Of a stretch of DNA of 64,000 nt, positions 25,901-34,538 are shown in pieces. The first letter of the stretch is position 1. Each line of letters starts with the position of its first letter. The notes under the pieces are model-generated. The model was given only the letters and a program-made list of their open reading frames with translations, did no database searches and had not been told where the DNA came from. Source of the stretch: JABSOG01 sp041583135 (GTDB taxonomy: Bacteria; Pseudomonadota; Gammaproteobacteria; Enterobacterales; Alteromonadaceae); NCBI GenBank assembly GCA_041583135.1, contig JBFHGJ010000014.1:12395-76394 (forward strand). Direction: 5' to 3'. The translations under genes and the position numbers were made by a program.

Positions 25901-27171
25901 ACGCCCTTGAGATCATTCTTACCAATCTCATTTCAAATGCCGTTAAATATACGCCGAGAGATGGAGCGATTGAAATTAAAGTCGTAAAAGCCGAATCAGA
26001 GGTTGTGATCTCAGTAAAAGATAGCGGTATTGGTATTGACCCGGATAGTCAGGTGTTGGTGTTTAATCGCTTTACCCGAGCCGAAGATCTGCATGGAGAG
26101 AGCATTCCCGGTGCCGGTATCGGACTGGCATTGGTCAAAGAGTTGGTTGAAAGTCATGGTGGCCGAATTGAACTACAAAGCCAATTGGGTGAGGGTAGCA
26201 CCTTTACTGTGACACTGCCAATTACCCATGAACACACACAAAACGTTGAAGGCAAAGTGACAGAGCTTTCACATTCATCGCTACTTGAAATTGATGCTTT
26301 AAGTGCCAGTGTCACCCCTGTGGTCGCGGTGCAGCAATTCAACTTTGACAGTGATAAACCCACGTTGCTTCTGATTGATGATAACGCCGACATGTTGGAG
26401 CTGTTGCAGGCTACCCTATCTGATAAGTTCAATTGTTTGAATGCGCAAAACGGCACTGAAGGCTTAGAAATTGCCAAGGAATGTTTGCCTGATTTGGTGA
26501 TCAGTGACGTGATGATGCCTGGGATAAGCGGCTTCGAAGTGGTTAGAAACTTAAAAGAAGACCCTTTGACCTGTCACTTACCTGTGATTTTACTCACTGC
26601 AAAAGGTGATACGGAAAGTCGTATTCGCGGCTGGAGTGAAAAAGCCGATGAATACCTTGAAAAACCGTTTAACTCCTTGGAGCTAAGAATGCGAATAGAC
26701 AACTTGCTCGATATTCGCAAGTTGCTACGTCAGCGCTTGATGCGTGAGTTTAGTGAACTTAAAGGACAAGCTGCGCAAATACACGTAAAACGTAGTAGTG
26801 AATTTATGCCGCTCGATTCACCACAGGATGACGAAAACGAAGAATTGACATTAAACCAAGTCAATCAGAAGTTCCTTGAGAAAGTGAATGTGATTTTGGA
26901 GAAACACTACAAAGATGAAACTATGGACGTGACCTTTTTGGCTAAAGAACTCGCCATCAGCCCTCGTCAACTTAGCCGAAAAATGAAAGCAGTGCTTGAT
27001 TTGAGTCCGGTAGAATCGATTCGCTCCTTCCGCCTCAAAAAAGCCGCTTCTCTGCTGGCCGAAGGACATTCTCCCAGTGTGGTAGCGCATCAAGTTGGGT
27101 TTAGCTCACACTCGTATTTTAGTAAGTGTTTTAAAGCGCAATACAACTGTTTGCCGTCGAGTTTTAATTGA
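22975..27171 (+). CDS. Hybrid two-component system protein (propeller-HK-REC-AraC)
   Basis: 1398-aa one-protein two-component system. An N-terminal membrane/signal segment precedes two seven-bladed beta-propellers of two-component-regulator repeats (WFATNQGLWRFDGTNL, DNLWIGASNGINIL, GILWLGSAQGVSAFDP), residues ~45-690. Then a Y_Y_Y domain (LRYAYQMQGLSDKWIEA), one transmembrane helix near 815, a HisKA domain with His874 (ANISHEFKTPLTL), an HATPase domain (NLISNAVKYTP, DSGIGI, GAGIGLALV), a receiver with Asp1178 (VISDVMMPG) and an AraC helix-turn-helix (AKELAISPRQLSRKM, VAHQVGFSSHSYFSKCFK). Such proteins sense oligosaccharides in Bacteroidota; the ligand here is unknown. The first ~2.2 kb is AT-richer than the kinase half. 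Confidence 0.93.
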   Translation: MSNHSFFTKLEKCYLFRLYHLFQLNWPKLFFLISFLAPFPALSSFVSIGPVAIKVDSPRELQDVSIYKMLQGQAGFIWFATNQGLWRFDGTNLKKYQYEKGNQNTVLSNWVSSIAQDSLGNIWLINSGKGLSQFNPKNEQFTHFQANEDDPNTLSSNNLYGIYFDRQDNLWIGASNGINILDTKALLFRHVDLNMTPLDGREGPKVYYAYPDSKGNVWLTVREHGFFRYDTEKRKLHKYETVPNDPTTKVEGLPTVVYEEDDGTIWLTSSNAVNKYLPESDSFKRIYPNDMDGNLIEGLFPEALIRVDSNKLAVGTINKGLGIIDKTEKKIKILNPSNAIYKYSISDFRIHDMLLDSSGVLWVSSYPSGLYQIPRGAFLSQFKLIDEDLQSSFSTAYSVDASFLVGHSNGLSKLDARTENLSSIDELGGAVAIAQSAKKNSLYVLFNDVGLREIDLGKMEVKPVARCNDVAEKLAGNRNVKDLVYLDEKLYIGFFKDFNLKVGILSLDLKSCQLTELNTTWNVTGLVELEGSILASTRQNGLNLLNTKSTQWEKVAEEALAGRELLRIFKARDGAVWASIDGVGLAKVALETGLLDIVSMEDGLSSNRIFTITEDSDGILWLGSAQGVSAFDPKSSSIENFTINDGIRGKGNAAYWSAINRNDDILMASYKWLLTFNAKKLLALRKQKTAPSNILLSDFRLFNKPMDTQAIDPQSPLEKSINNLDEITLEHDDSWFSLAFASSNYQLGERLRYAYQMQGLSDKWIEADKGNQLVSFSSLAPKNYVLKIRSGDGKGWHDNVRALKVNVLPPWWLTWQAYVLYVALFVFCGWAFYRFRTKALVKKAEELERGIAERTETINQLMAQKDRMFANISHEFKTPLTLILNPLENIKRSINTVDFDRKVAMMKRNSKRLLRMVDQLLELSKLETTENEKRDLYSLQETLNVLITSFQPLIDSKNMTLSCDEYDDVILSLKPDALEIILTNLISNAVKYTPRDGAIEIKVVKAESEVVISVKDSGIGIDPDSQVLVFNRFTRAEDLHGESIPGAGIGLALVKELVESHGGRIELQSQLGEGSTFTVTLPITHEHTQNVEGKVTELSHSSLLEIDALSASVTPVVAVQQFNFDSDKPTLLLIDDNADMLELLQATLSDKFNCLNAQNGTEGLEIAKECLPDLVISDVMMPGISGFEVVRNLKEDPLTCHLPVILLTAKGDTESRIRGWSEKADEYLEKPFNSLELRMRIDNLLDIRKLLRQRLMREFSELKGQAAQIHVKRSSEFMPLDSPQDDENEELTLNQVNQKFLEKVNVILEKHYKDETMDVTFLAKELAISPRQLSRKMKAVLDLSPVESIRSFRLKKAASLLAEGHSPSVVAHQVGFSSHSYFSKCFKAQYNCLPSSFN

Positions 27172-27173
27172 GG

Positions 27174-28262
27174 TTATTTGATGTTCCATTGAATGCGGCG
27201 TTTAAGGTCGTTGCAATAGCTCATTCCTAGCAGCTTTTTATATTGTAACTGCCCAACTACAATACCCGCTGCTATGCCAACTTGTTCTGCAAAATGGCAA
27301 ATTGCTTCTTTGCTAAAGTCAGCTTGCTTTATAAACGCATTGAATTCTTTTTGAGGGATGAGTTCACGTTCGGCAAACACATTGGCTTCATGTTCTTTTT
27401 CTTGGTCTAATCCATTAGTACCTTCAAGGAACATCTCTTTTTTTCCATGTAACAGGATATGCCCAGCTTCATGAAAAAAGGTAAACCAGAGGTGATCATC
27501 TGCCTTATATCTAAGGCTAAGTTGTATAATGGCTTTGTCTTTATTGAGCCATCGAGTGGCGCCGCTAACACCTGTTTTTGGTAATGCTGGAACAAAGACT
27601 ACCGCTACACCGGCCAAAGCACATATTTTTTGCATTGCAGGTATAAAGTGCTCAGGTTCTTCTTTAGTTAATGTTCTGATATCATCCAAAGCGGCTCTAA
27701 ATTTGGCTTTGTTATAAGGGGCGCAGTGGATCTTTTGAGATTCTAATTCTCCTTGTCTTAGCCAAGCGGACACCGCCTCTGGGAACACTTCGTATTTTAC
27801 ATGTTGGCGATAGGCAACGTTGAGGTTTGGCCACATATCGTCCCACTGTTCAACTTTGGCGATGCCAAAGAAACGCAATACTTCTACCAGCTGTGCTTTG
27901 TTATCCTTAAACTTAACTATCCATCCCATTTTGGTCATGACATTAATAGGAATGCGTTTAAGCCAACCAAGATCTTTTTCAAGCTGATCCTGCTCGGCGA
28001 TTCTGGCTAAAATTTCTTGATATTGAGATTCCAAATTTAACCAGTATTCCACCGGCATCCCTAACGCACGTTCTAACTTTATCGCTACTTCCGGAGAAAT
28101 AGCGGATTTAGCCTTCAAAATTGAAATGATATGTTTTGGTGTAATGCCTGTTCGCCTAGATAGCTCCTGCTGGGTCATTCCTCTAAGCTCTAATTCGTAA
28201 CTTAGAATTTCGCCGGGGGCAACTGCATAATCCGGGTGAAACTGATTTTTAATATCAACCAT
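27174..28262 (-). CDS. HigA-type antitoxin fused to ImmA/IrrE metallopeptidase
   Basis: 362 aa. The N-terminal HigA-type XRE helix-turn-helix (PGEILSYELELRGMTQQELS, TPKHIISILKAKSAIS) is followed from ~residue 170 by an ImmA/IrrE (M78) metallopeptidase domain with HEAGH at 264-268 and EHEANVFAERELIP. Its start overlaps the end of the upstream HigB/RelE-like toxin gene by eight bases, the toxin-first order of higBA. The HTH should repress the operon and the protein should neutralise the toxin; the peptidase could cleave the antitoxin itself or a partner under stress. The gene is convergent with the hybrid sensor, only two bases apart. Confidence 0.9.
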   Translation of the reverse strand: MVDIKNQFHPDYAVAPGEILSYELELRGMTQQELSRRTGITPKHIISILKAKSAISPEVAIKLERALGMPVEYWLNLESQYQEILARIAEQDQLEKDLGWLKRIPINVMTKMGWIVKFKDNKAQLVEVLRFFGIAKVEQWDDMWPNLNVAYRQHVKYEVFPEAVSAWLRQGELESQKIHCAPYNKAKFRAALDDIRTLTKEEPEHFIPAMQKICALAGVAVVFVPALPKTGVSGATRWLNKDKAIIQLSLRYKADDHLWFTFFHEAGHILLHGKKEMFLEGTNGLDQEKEHEANVFAERELIPQKEFNAFIKQADFSKEAICHFAEQVGIAAGIVVGQLQYKKLLGMSYCNDLKRRIQWNIK

Positions 28263-28599
28263 GAGTATCCTCCACTCCTTTTATTTCTATCGCTGTAACG
28301 CCAGCCCAATCCAGTCCGCCCTCCGGCCTGGTAGGGGTAGGCTCGTTTATAGGCTTAAAAAGCAATCTGTAGGGGTGATCTAAATCCACCGACAGCAGTC
28401 CTTTTTTATTCCCTTTTAGTTCATGACACCTATGAGGTGGGCTGTAAGGGGGCGCAAAAATGCCAAGACTAGGTGCCGCTCTTAACTGCGTCATCAGTAT
28501 CATTAAAAGCTTTGAACGCCTAGGGCCATGAGTTTTCATCATGGTTTTACCTTCGCTCAACTGCTTTTGAAGTTTTTTTGTTGAAAACCTTATGTCCAT
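28255..28599 (-). CDS. HigB/RelE-like toxin
   Basis: 114-aa small basic protein. It has RelE/HigB features: an N-terminal helical pair (FSTKKLQKQLSEGKTMMKTHG...), the core strand pattern CHELKGNKKGLLSVDLDHPYRLLF and a final acidic strand. In HigB toxins this fold is a ribosome-dependent mRNA endonuclease. It overlaps the antitoxin gene by eight bases and is first in the operon. Together with the adjacent PLD-helicase it gives the region a defence-island look. Confidence 0.85.
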   Translation of the reverse strand: MDIRFSTKKLQKQLSEGKTMMKTHGPRRSKLLMILMTQLRAAPSLGIFAPPYSPPHRCHELKGNKKGLLSVDLDHPYRLLFKPINEPTPTRPEGGLDWAGVTAIEIKGVEDTHG

Positions 28600-28834
28600 A
28601 TAAAAACCTTAACCTCATAGGTTAACTATTTTATTAAAAATCATTTGTTTTAACAATAACGAATTGTATCGAAGAAAGTAAGTGTTTTTTGATTGGAGTT
28701 GAGATAATTTTTAAATTGCTGAGTAACTTAAATCCGCTAAGTCAAAAGGCCTTCATTGTTTTGATACTTTTATTTAAATATCGCTTTACAAAGTGTATGT
28801 TCTATACAAATAAAAGAAAAATCCAAACGAATCT

Positions 28835-31800
28835 ATGAGTCAAGCCGGCATTTACGAAAAATTAATAACCAACCTTATCGCTTCTCATTTAAATAAAGAT
28901 AAGTTTTACATTGGCGAACGAGTTTTGGGTCAAGCTGAGGCAGCGCTTTGGCTGTCACGGTTTCTAAGTCGCATTTTTGAGTATGCGTTAAATTGCTTGT
29001 CCTCATCTGATGATCAAGTTCAGCGTCAAATTGAGTTATCTAACCAGCTGATATTGTGGCTCAAAGATAAGCTTCAGGAAGGTCAGTTTTTCGACGAGAA
29101 CTTGTTGGAAGGCCAAGGAAAAATTCTTACTGCCATTTATGAAATTCAGGATCCTGTTGCTGCTGATTTAAAAAAATATGTTGAAGATATTTTTCCTTTA
29201 ACAGGGTTGTCTCAAAGTGAGCTTTTTTGTGGAAGTAATGCAGGCTTGTCTTTAGAGAGCGAGCTTAAGCGTGAGATTAGATCCTCTGATACCATTTATT
29301 GGTTGGTTTCGTTTATCAAGTGGGCTGGCATTCGTATATTTCGCAATGAACTTGAAGAGTTTACTCGCTGTGGTAAACAGTTAAAAGTCATTACGACATC
29401 GTATATGGGGGCTACTGATGCTAAAGCAGTGGAGTTCTTGGCGTCCCTGCCAAATACTGAAGTCAAGCTTAGCTATAACACCCACCGTGAGCGATTACAC
29501 GCCAAAAGTTACTTGTTTCTGCGAAATACAGGTTTTAACACCGGTTATATTGGGTCATCCAATTTATCGCATTCAGCTTTAACCAGTGGCCTTGAGTGGA
29601 ACTTAAAAATAACATCGCAAGAGATCCCTCACATTATTGAGAGGTCAATTAATACGTTTGAGACTTACTGGAATTCAAAAGAATTCGAGGTATTTGATGG
29701 CAATATTGAAGCCAAAGAAAAGCTTAAATCTGCACTGCAAGAATCTAGGATAGGTGGCGCTCAAGAGTTTACTCATTATTTTGAAATAAGGCCCTTTAAC
29801 CATCAGCAAGAAATTTTGGAGCAGCTAGAAGTTGAGCGATCTTTACACAAGAGATTTAAAAATCTAGTTGTTGCAGCTACAGGCACGGGAAAAACACTTA
29901 TATCTGCTTTTGACTATGCTCGATTTGTTAAGAATAAACCAAATGCTAAGTTGCTGTTTGTCGCTCATCGAGAGGAAATATTGAAGCAAGCTCGGTCAGC
30001 CTATAGAGGCGTCCTTAAAAACTCTAGTTTTGGTGACTTGTGGGTTGGCAACTATAGACCTGAGGGTTTCGAAGCTCTGTTTGTTTCAGTTCAGACGTTG
30101 AATAAGCAAATCGATAATTTATCTCTTTCTAAGGCATTTTTTGATTATATTGTTATTGATGAAGTTCATCATGTTGCCGCAAGCTCTTATAGACCCATTT
30201 TGAAAAAGTTCTCCTCTAGTATTTTATTGGGATTGACGGCAACGCCAGAGCGCCATGACGGCGCTAATATCTTAGATGATTTTTGTGGTGTTATAGCCGC
30301 AGAGCTTCGTTTACCAGAAGCAATTAATCGTCGCCATTTGTGCCCTTTTCATTACTTTGGTGTTGATGACGGCACCGATTTAAGAGCGGTCAGCTGGAGT
30401 CGAGGTCGATATGATATCGCAGCGTTGAGCAACCTGTACACGCATAGCCAACAACGTGTAGATAAGATTTATCAAACACTTAATGAGTTAGTTACCTCAG
30501 TAACTAGTATGAAAGCATTGGCATTTTGTGTGAGCAAAGAGCACACAGAGTATATGTGTAAACAATTCTTGTTAAAGGGTATTTCTTGTGATTTCTTAAC
30601 TAGTGACAACAGCCAAACTAGGGTTCAAAAACAGCAAGCGTTAAGAAGCGGTCAAATAAACGTGCTATTCGTTGTTGATATTTTTAACGAAGGAATTGAT
30701 ATTCCTGAAGTCGATACTTTGCTGTTTTTGCGCCCAACGGAGAGCTTAACGATTTTCTTACAGCAATTAGGTCGTGGATTGCGTTTAGCTGATGGTAAGG
30801 ACGTTTGTACGATTTTGGATTTTGTTGGCAATGCTAACATACAGTATGATTTTGCTCATAAGTTTAGAGCGTTAGTTGGAAAAACAGATGTTGCGATAAC
30901 TGATGAGATTAGAAATGGCTTTCCTCATGTGCCTTTAGGTTGCCGTATTGAGCTCTCGAAGCAGACACAGGAGGTGGTGCTACGAAACATCAAACAAGCT
31001 ACGTTAAACAAACAAAGACTTCTAGGGTTGATTAGAAGTTTCCAGCAGCATTCAACTCTCGAGATAACGTTAGCAAACTTTATTAAAGTCTATCCATATG
31101 TCGAGCTTGAGGACATATATAAGAAGTGTTGCTGGAGCGAACTGTGCGCAGAGGCTGGAGTTATTTCAACATTGGAGCTGGAGTCATTGCGTCATGTCGC
31201 ACGAATGATTAGGACCAGGTTGCTGGTCTGTGATGATTACAAGTATTTACAACACATTGAACTTACAGCAAATAATGATTTCAAAATTCATGAGAGTGAG
31301 TCTACAAATTATAATTTGATGTTGCATTATGACCTGTGGCAAAAGCCTGGCGTAGAGCTCGGTTTTAGGTCTATTCGGGATAGTCTTGCGTTGTTAAATC
31401 AATCATTTATTAAAGCAGAATTGAGCTGTTTAGCAAATTTGCTTATGAAACGCGTTCACCATAAACAAGAAACAATGCCGCTGATGGGTAGTCATGTCAT
31501 AAAACTTCATGCTCGATATGCTAGGGAGCAAATATTGGTGGGATTTGGGGCGACTACTTTTGAGAAACAGCCAAATTCTAGAGAAGGCGTTTTTAATATC
31601 AAAGAGCAAAACGTCGAGTTACTGTTTGTTACGCTGACTAAAAATGAAAAACAGTTTTCACCAACGACTATGTACCATGACTACGCAATCAATGAAAAGT
31701 TGTTTCATTGGCAGAGTCAAAATTCGACACGACCGGAGATAGGCAAAGGCTTTGAGTATATAAATCATAAAGGAATAGGCAAACGCTTGTTTTTATTTGT

Positions 31801-31969
31801 ACGTGAACAGGTCAAAGATGAGTTTGGTAGAACAATGGGGTTTGTTAACTTTGGGGAAGTCGAATATCTATCTCACACTGGAAGTCAGCCGATGAATATC
31901 ACTTGGAAATTACGTAAGGCAATGCCTTCGTTTATGTGGAAGCAAGCGGCAAAGCTCGCTATGGCCTAA
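28835..31969 (+). CDS. PLD-nuclease / SF2 helicase fusion with DUF3427-like C-terminus
   Basis: 1044 aa. Residues ~130-300 are a phospholipase-D-type nuclease domain with one HxK motif (H222-A-K224, RLHAKSYLFLR) and GSSNLSHSA. From ~320 comes a DEAD/DEAH SF2 helicase: Walker A GTGKT at 350-354, DEVHH near 442, LTATPERHDGAN, and helicase-C motifs FVVDIFNEGIDIPEVD and QQLGRGLR. The C-terminal ~300 residues look like DUF3427 (a region common on such proteins). The gene is AT-rich with many TTA/ATA codons unlike the neighbours and lies beside a toxin-antitoxin pair, which suggests acquisition. A role in defence against foreign DNA is plausible but unproven. Confidence 0.88.
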   Translation: MSQAGIYEKLITNLIASHLNKDKFYIGERVLGQAEAALWLSRFLSRIFEYALNCLSSSDDQVQRQIELSNQLILWLKDKLQEGQFFDENLLEGQGKILTAIYEIQDPVAADLKKYVEDIFPLTGLSQSELFCGSNAGLSLESELKREIRSSDTIYWLVSFIKWAGIRIFRNELEEFTRCGKQLKVITTSYMGATDAKAVEFLASLPNTEVKLSYNTHRERLHAKSYLFLRNTGFNTGYIGSSNLSHSALTSGLEWNLKITSQEIPHIIERSINTFETYWNSKEFEVFDGNIEAKEKLKSALQESRIGGAQEFTHYFEIRPFNHQQEILEQLEVERSLHKRFKNLVVAATGTGKTLISAFDYARFVKNKPNAKLLFVAHREEILKQARSAYRGVLKNSSFGDLWVGNYRPEGFEALFVSVQTLNKQIDNLSLSKAFFDYIVIDEVHHVAASSYRPILKKFSSSILLGLTATPERHDGANILDDFCGVIAAELRLPEAINRRHLCPFHYFGVDDGTDLRAVSWSRGRYDIAALSNLYTHSQQRVDKIYQTLNELVTSVTSMKALAFCVSKEHTEYMCKQFLLKGISCDFLTSDNSQTRVQKQQALRSGQINVLFVVDIFNEGIDIPEVDTLLFLRPTESLTIFLQQLGRGLRLADGKDVCTILDFVGNANIQYDFAHKFRALVGKTDVAITDEIRNGFPHVPLGCRIELSKQTQEVVLRNIKQATLNKQRLLGLIRSFQQHSTLEITLANFIKVYPYVELEDIYKKCCWSELCAEAGVISTLELESLRHVARMIRTRLLVCDDYKYLQHIELTANNDFKIHESESTNYNLMLHYDLWQKPGVELGFRSIRDSLALLNQSFIKAELSCLANLLMKRVHHKQETMPLMGSHVIKLHARYAREQILVGFGATTFEKQPNSREGVFNIKEQNVELLFVTLTKNEKQFSPTTMYHDYAINEKLFHWQSQNSTRPEIGKGFEYINHKGIGKRLFLFVREQVKDEFGRTMGFVNFGEVEYLSHTGSQPMNITWKLRKAMPSFMWKQAAKLAMA

Positions 31970-31996
31970 ACTAGGCTATGGCGAGCTTATTTAATC

Positions 31997-32036
31997 AGGC
32001 TGTATTTTTTAAGCGTTGGCTTAAACAAAACAGCCT
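31997..32036. terminator. Hairpin between helicase and yicC
   Basis: AGGCTGT (31997-32003) pairs with ACAGCCT (32030-32036), with inner TTAAGC/GCTTAA. A T-run (TTTTTT) lies in the stem on one side and AAAACA on the other. It fits a bidirectional terminator between the convergent genes. Confidence 0.55.
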
Positions 32037-32052
32037 AGAGCACGTTTATAAA

Positions 32053-32916
32053 TCACTCAATATTCTGAATTTGCTCTCGCATCTGCTCTATCAGCACTTT
32101 GAGTTCCACCGCTGAATTGGTGATCTCGGTGTTGATGGATTTTGAACCTAGGGTGTTGGCTTCGCGGTTAAACTCTTGCATCATAAAATCCAAACGTCTG
32201 CCGCAGGCGCCGCCCTTATTTAGGATCTTATGGGTTTCTTTGACGTGGGAGGCGAGGCGATCGAGTTCTTCGGCAACGTCAGATTTTTGCGCTAGAAATG
32301 CCATTTCCTGTTCTAGGCGGGCGGGGTCGAGTTCACCTTTGATCTCTTCTAGGCGGCTGACTAGGCGTTGTCTTTGCCATTCTAGCGCCTCTGGTAGGTG
32401 ATTGACGACTTTGCTGGTTTCTTCGCTAATGGCGTCAAGGCGCTGTACTATCAAGTCTTTGAGGTTTTCGCCTTCGTCGGCTCGGGCCTGTTTGAAGTCG
32501 GTAACTAACTGGTCGAAGCTTTGCAACACTTCTGCGTTGATGGCATCCATATCCGCTTCTGGTGCTTCCATAACGCCGGGCCATTTGAGAATGTCTGCCG
32601 GGTTGAGTTGTCCTTGGCCTGCGGTATCTAAGACCCATTTGGCGTGGCCAACCAGCTGTTGGGCAAGGCTGGTGTTTAGTTGCAGTTGGCCTTCGTTGGC
32701 GGCGTTGGCATTGTAGCGTAGGTTGACTTCAATTTTGCCGCGTTGCAGTTGTTTGCGCAGGCGTTCACGAATGATGGGTTCTAACGCGCGAAATTGTTCG
32801 GGTAGGCGAATAAAGGTTTCTAAATAGCGTTGGTTTACCGAGCGAATTTCCCATACGGCTGTGCCTCTGTCGCTTTTTTGTTCGACGCGGGCGTAGGCGG
32901 TCATGCTGTAAATCAT
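32053..32916 (-). CDS. yicC: YicC-family endoribonuclease
   Basis: 287 aa. The protein starts MIYSMTAYARVEQKS, the typical YicC N-terminus, followed by WEIRSVNQRYLE and a long coiled helix region (residues ~130-230). It ends with the conserved GACGRRLDFMMQEFNREANT block of the DUF1732 domain. YicC is an mRNA-degrading endonuclease in Escherichia coli (it affects the small RNA RyhB). It is divergent from rph, the order seen across gammaproteobacteria. Confidence 0.95.
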   Translation of the reverse strand: MIYSMTAYARVEQKSDRGTAVWEIRSVNQRYLETFIRLPEQFRALEPIIRERLRKQLQRGKIEVNLRYNANAANEGQLQLNTSLAQQLVGHAKWVLDTAGQGQLNPADILKWPGVMEAPEADMDAINAEVLQSFDQLVTDFKQARADEGENLKDLIVQRLDAISEETSKVVNHLPEALEWQRQRLVSRLEEIKGELDPARLEQEMAFLAQKSDVAEELDRLASHVKETHKILNKGGACGRRLDFMMQEFNREANTLGSKSINTEITNSAVELKVLIEQMREQIQNIE

Positions 32917-33000
32917 TGAGTTTGTTACCTGTAATTCAAATATGCGATAAATTATACATTAACCTTGAGGCATTTCCTTAATTTAACGCTCAGATGAGGT

Positions 33001-33006
33001 TATAAT
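33001..33006 (+). promoter_or_regulatory. Likely -10 box of the rph-pyrE promoter
   Basis: TATAAT 35 bases before the rph start in the 124-bp gap from yicC. The -35 region at the right distance (TTAATT) is poor, so the identification rests on the -10 box. Confidence 0.4.
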
Positions 33007-33040
33007 GCGCGTTTTTTAAAAGCCAATTCAGAGAGTCTCT

Positions 33041-33754
33041 ATGCGTCCAAGTGGAAGAACTGCCAATCAAATTCGTCCTGTCACTATTACCCGTAACTTT
33101 ACTGTTCATGCCGAAGGGTCGGTATTGGTGGAGTTTGGCGATACTAAGGTGTTGTGTACAGCGTCGGTCGAAGAAGGTGTACCACGCTTTATGAAAGGTA
33201 AAGGTAAGGGCTGGGTGACTGCTGAATATGGTATGTTGCCAAGAGCTACCCACACTCGTTCCAACCGTGAAGCGGCCAAGGGCAAGCAAGGTGGTCGTAC
33301 TATGGAGATACAGCGTCTTATTGCTCGTTCTTTACGTGCTGCTGTGGATTTGGGCGCGCTTGGCGAAAACACGATCACAATTGATTGTGATGTGATCCAA
33401 GCTGATGGTGGTACTCGCACGGCTTCTATTACCGGCGCTTGTGTTGCATTGGTTGATGCGCTAACGCACATGCGCAGCAAGGGTATCATTAAAACCAATC
33501 CGCTTAAGCAATTGGTTGCGGCGGTTTCTGTCGGTGTCGTCGGTGGTGAGGTTATTGCCGATTTAGAATATGTCGAAGACTCAGAAGCTGAAACCGATAT
33601 GAATGTGGTGATGACCGAAGGCGGCGCGTTTATTGAGGTGCAGGGCACCGCTGAGGGCGAACCTTTCTCAGCAGAAGAATTGGGACAAATGATGGAAGTG
33701 GCCAAACATGCACTGCGCGAAATCATCGAACTGCAAAAGCAAGCGTTGGCATAA
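33041..33754 (+). CDS. rph: Ribonuclease PH
   Basis: 237-aa phosphorolytic 3'-to-5' exoribonuclease that trims tRNA 3' ends. It begins MRPSGRTANQIRP, with FTVHAEGSVLVEFGDTKVLC, PRFMKGKGKGWVTAEYGMLP, the RNA-contact RATHTRSNREA and IQADGGTRTASITGACVAL, and ends in LREIIELQKQALA. Full length without frameshift, unlike the defective allele in E. coli K-12. pyrE follows after 12 bp, so the two are an operon. Confidence 0.97.
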   Translation: MRPSGRTANQIRPVTITRNFTVHAEGSVLVEFGDTKVLCTASVEEGVPRFMKGKGKGWVTAEYGMLPRATHTRSNREAAKGKQGGRTMEIQRLIARSLRAAVDLGALGENTITIDCDVIQADGGTRTASITGACVALVDALTHMRSKGIIKTNPLKQLVAAVSVGVVGGEVIADLEYVEDSEAETDMNVVMTEGGAFIEVQGTAEGEPFSAEELGQMMEVAKHALREIIELQKQALA

Positions 33755-33766
33755 GGGCATTGTAAA

Positions 33767-34408
33767 ATGAAAGATTATCAACGAGAGTTTATCGAATTTG
33801 CCCTTGAAAAACAGGTGCTTAAGTTTGGTGAGTTTACATTGAAGTCTGGCCGCAAAAGCCCTTACTTTTTTAATGCTGGGCTGTTTAATACCGGCCGTGA
33901 TTTGGCACGTTTAGGCCGATTTTACGCCGCAGCTTTGGCCGATTCAGGCATTGAATTTGATGTGTTGTTTGGCCCTGCTTATAAAGGTATTCCAATTGCC
34001 ACGACCACTGCGGTGGCTTTGGCTGATCATCATAATATCGATACGCCTTATTGCTTTAACCGCAAGGAGAAAAAAGACCACGGTGAAGGCGGTAGCTTGG
34101 TTGGCGCTGAGCTCAAAGGCCGTATCATGTTGGTTGACGATGTTATTACCGCTGGCACGGCTATTCGTGAATCGATGGAGATCATTGCTGCAGCAGGAGC
34201 GGAGCTTTCTGGTGTGTTGATTGCTCTTGATAGACAAGAAAAAGGTAAAGCGCAATTGTCTGCCATTCAAGAAGTTGAACGTGATTTTGGCACTAAAGTG
34301 GTTTCTATTGTGACCTTGGCCGATTTGATCTGCTTTTTACAAGAACATGCGGATATGGCGCAATATCTCGACAGTGTTCAGGCATATCGCGACCAGTACG
34401 GCGTATAG
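33767..34408 (+). CDS. pyrE: Orotate phosphoribosyltransferase
   Basis: Joins orotate to PRPP in pyrimidine synthesis. 213 aa, usual length. FTLKSGRKSPYFFNAGLF at the N-terminus, FGPAYKGIPIAT and the PRPP-binding motif IMLVDDVITAGTAIRE. The conserved loop RKEKKDHGEGG is the flexible catalytic loop. It is the second gene after rph. Confidence 0.97.
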   Translation: MKDYQREFIEFALEKQVLKFGEFTLKSGRKSPYFFNAGLFNTGRDLARLGRFYAAALADSGIEFDVLFGPAYKGIPIATTTAVALADHHNIDTPYCFNRKEKKDHGEGGSLVGAELKGRIMLVDDVITAGTAIRESMEIIAAAGAELSGVLIALDRQEKGKAQLSAIQEVERDFGTKVVSIVTLADLICFLQEHADMAQYLDSVQAYRDQYGV

Positions 34409-34538
34409 CTACTCTTTTCAGGGCAGGCATCCGCTTGCCCTAAACCTTTGAATTTTTGTATTTTATCCACTCCTACTGTTTTATCCTTTAGCAAAGTGTG
34501 TTCTAGTAATAGCCAAGTGTTTGCTATTGGGATTGACC

